From assembly GCA_902591495.1 (NCBI GenBank), contig CACJAW010000023.1:1-33955 (forward strand): 33,955 nucleotides of DNA, written 5' to 3'. This stretch comes from an uncultured Pseudohongiella sp. GTDB lineage: Bacteria; Pseudomonadota; Gammaproteobacteria; Pseudomonadales; Pseudohongiellaceae. Positions 32,984-33,955 of this stretch are shown here, one piece after another; position 1 is the stretch's first letter; every line of letters begins with the position of its first letter. The translations under genes and the position numbers were made by a program. The notes beneath the pieces are model-generated. The model searched no databases, was not told where the DNA came from, and worked only from the letters and a program-made list of their open reading frames with translations.

Positions 32984-33955
32984 TCAAATAATCGAGTTGC
33001 CGGCCTGCCTTTCATGAAAATTAAAGTTTTCCCGTTCCTGATTCAATAATGCAGTATAAACTTTTCTGAAGTGAATAAGTGCCTCATCACCCTTCATACC
33101 ACGGGAATTAAACGTATCTTTGTTTTCCAGCATCTTTTGCTGAGCCTCAATGATTTCCTTATCCTCCATAAACCCCTCCAGAAGACTCTCTTTGAGCGAT
33201 TTCGAAACAGCAGGATCATCTGTTCGATAGTTATGAAGATAGTTCCAAAAAAAATGCGTCGTTGATTTTGTTTCAGGTGTCATAAACTGACAGTTACGAT
33301 ACTGCTTGACGCCATCGAGATTGTTACCCTCAGGATCCCAACCCACTGGCGCCATTATTGTAGACATAAAAAATGTGCCCGGTACTATCATCTGGACACT
33401 ATTACATCTATCCAACTTATCTGGAAGATCAGGATTTATTTTCGCATGATATGGCGCAGGAGAATCATTTTTATTCCACCTGACCAACTTGAATCCATCC
33501 TCTAATTTTTCCACCTCTGGATGGGTTATGAAGGCATAATCCTCAGATCCCCCTAAAGTATTCGTATGCACGAATGCTAGATGTGAAAAATCTGCTAAAT
33601 TGTCGGCTATCAGCATCCAATTCGCTTCATAATGCAAATACGCTTCCTTCTCGAACCCCTTCCAAGCGGCGTCTGATAGCGGGCCATAGTCATGTATATC
33701 ACTTGGATCTGCTAGCTTAGGATCCCCCATCCAAATCCAAAGTAGATTGCCTTTCTCAACAATCGGAAAGCTCTGCACTTTGTGATTTGGACCGATAAAA
33801 TCTTGCCCAGGTATTTCAATAACCTTACCATCAGTATCATACTTGATCCCATGATACATACAGCGTATGCAGTCCTTTTCTACTCTGCCGAGACTCAAGG
33901 GCGCACCACGATGACAGCAACGATCGTCTAAAGCAAAACACTTCCCACTCTCTCC
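32984..33955 (-). CDS. Rieske non-heme iron oxygenase, VanA-like, 5'-truncated by window edge
   Basis: Oxygenase component of a ring-hydroxylating or O-demethylating system. The frame is open to the last base, giving 323 residues of the C-terminal part. TTG 33898 is internal. Within the partial protein the Rieske [2Fe-2S] motif is C13-x-H15-x16-C32-x2-H35 (CCHRGAP ... CMYHG). The mononuclear iron site is in DNLADFSHLAFVHTNT (D-x2-H-x4-H, His125 and His130). Domain layout and the C-terminal KSTTHFFWNYLHNYR block are like vanillate O-demethylase VanA and related aromatic oxygenases. A reductase partner (VanB type) is not in the window. It is the first visible gene of the six-gene run. Confidence 0.9.
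   Translation of the reverse strand, partial: GESGKCFALDDRCCHRGAPLSLGRVEKDCIRCMYHGIKYDTDGKVIEIPGQDFIGPNHKVQSFPIVEKGNLLWIWMGDPKLADPSDIHDYGPLSDAAWKGFEKEAYLHYEANWMLIADNLADFSHLAFVHTNTLGGSEDYAFITHPEVEKLEDGFKLVRWNKNDSPAPYHAKINPDLPDKLDRCNSVQMIVPGTFFMSTIMAPVGWDPEGNNLDGVKQYRNCQFMTPETKSTTHFFWNYLHNYRTDDPAVSKSLKESLLEGFMEDKEIIEAQQKMLENKDTFNSRGMKGDEALIHFRKVYTALLNQERENFNFHERQAGNSII

Noticed and set aside
1-33955. Mobile element, prophage, CRISPR array or defence system
   Set aside because: No transposase, integrase, terminal inverted repeats, regularly spaced repeats or recognisable defence proteins were found on either strand.

Overview
The window looks like a chromosomal segment of a heterotrophic, probably marine, gammaproteobacterium. 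This is inferred from gene content, not from a marker gene: formate-dependent PurT, a siderophore-type TonB receptor with a PepSY membrane protein, a COG0523 GTPase paired with a MerC-like protein, PQQ-type quinoproteins and three secreted formylglycine sulfatases. Base composition by eye is in the low-to-mid 40s % G+C. I see no rRNA, no convincing tRNA, and no CRISPR array, insertion sequence or phage gene. Both ends cut through genes.

Layout. 1-972: 3' part of a PQQ alcohol dehydrogenase (+). 1.0-4.4 kb: a small membrane protein, a secreted calcineurin-like phosphoesterase and purT. 4.85-9.0 kb (all minus): PVA-dehydrogenase-like quinoprotein, glutathione S-transferase and an AtsA-like lipoprotein sulfatase. 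9.2-15.1 kb (minus): an iron-uptake type pair (TonB receptor, then a PepSY protein that appears to start at ATT), the gene of a membrane-anchored winged-helix regulator upstream of the pair, and a TerB-like protein. 15.2-17.7 kb (+): a TPR-methyltransferase fusion, then a 640-bp gene-free stretch ending in a strong hairpin. 18.3-26.4 kb (minus): an M1 aminopeptidase abutting a GlcG/HbpS-like protein, a COG0523/MerC pair, a second sulfatase and an orphan polytopic membrane protein. 26.5-27.7 kb (+): a small membrane protein and a Tat-exported HD-domain protein. 27.7-33.96 kb (minus): a tight six-gene run of Rieske oxygenase (cut by the window end), small membrane subunit, Na+/solute symporter, formylglycine-generating enzyme (FGE), nitroreductase-fold enzyme with the iodotyrosine-deiodinase signature, and lipoprotein sulfatase.

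How the genes may work together. The strongest candidate for a new system is the last block. A sulfatase and its activating FGE are packed with a predicted reductive dehalogenase, a VanA-type O-demethylating or hydroxylating Rieske oxygenase and a carboxylate-type symporter. That combination would suit uptake and stripping of sulfated, halogenated and/or methoxylated phenolics, such as algal bromophenol sulfates; the substrate is inference. The FGE is the only one in the window, carries both active-site cysteines, and could also mature the sulfatases at 4.9-6.6 and 23.1-24.6 kb. The periplasmic quinoproteins, the HD-domain protein and the TonB receptor would add uptake and oxidation at the cell surface.
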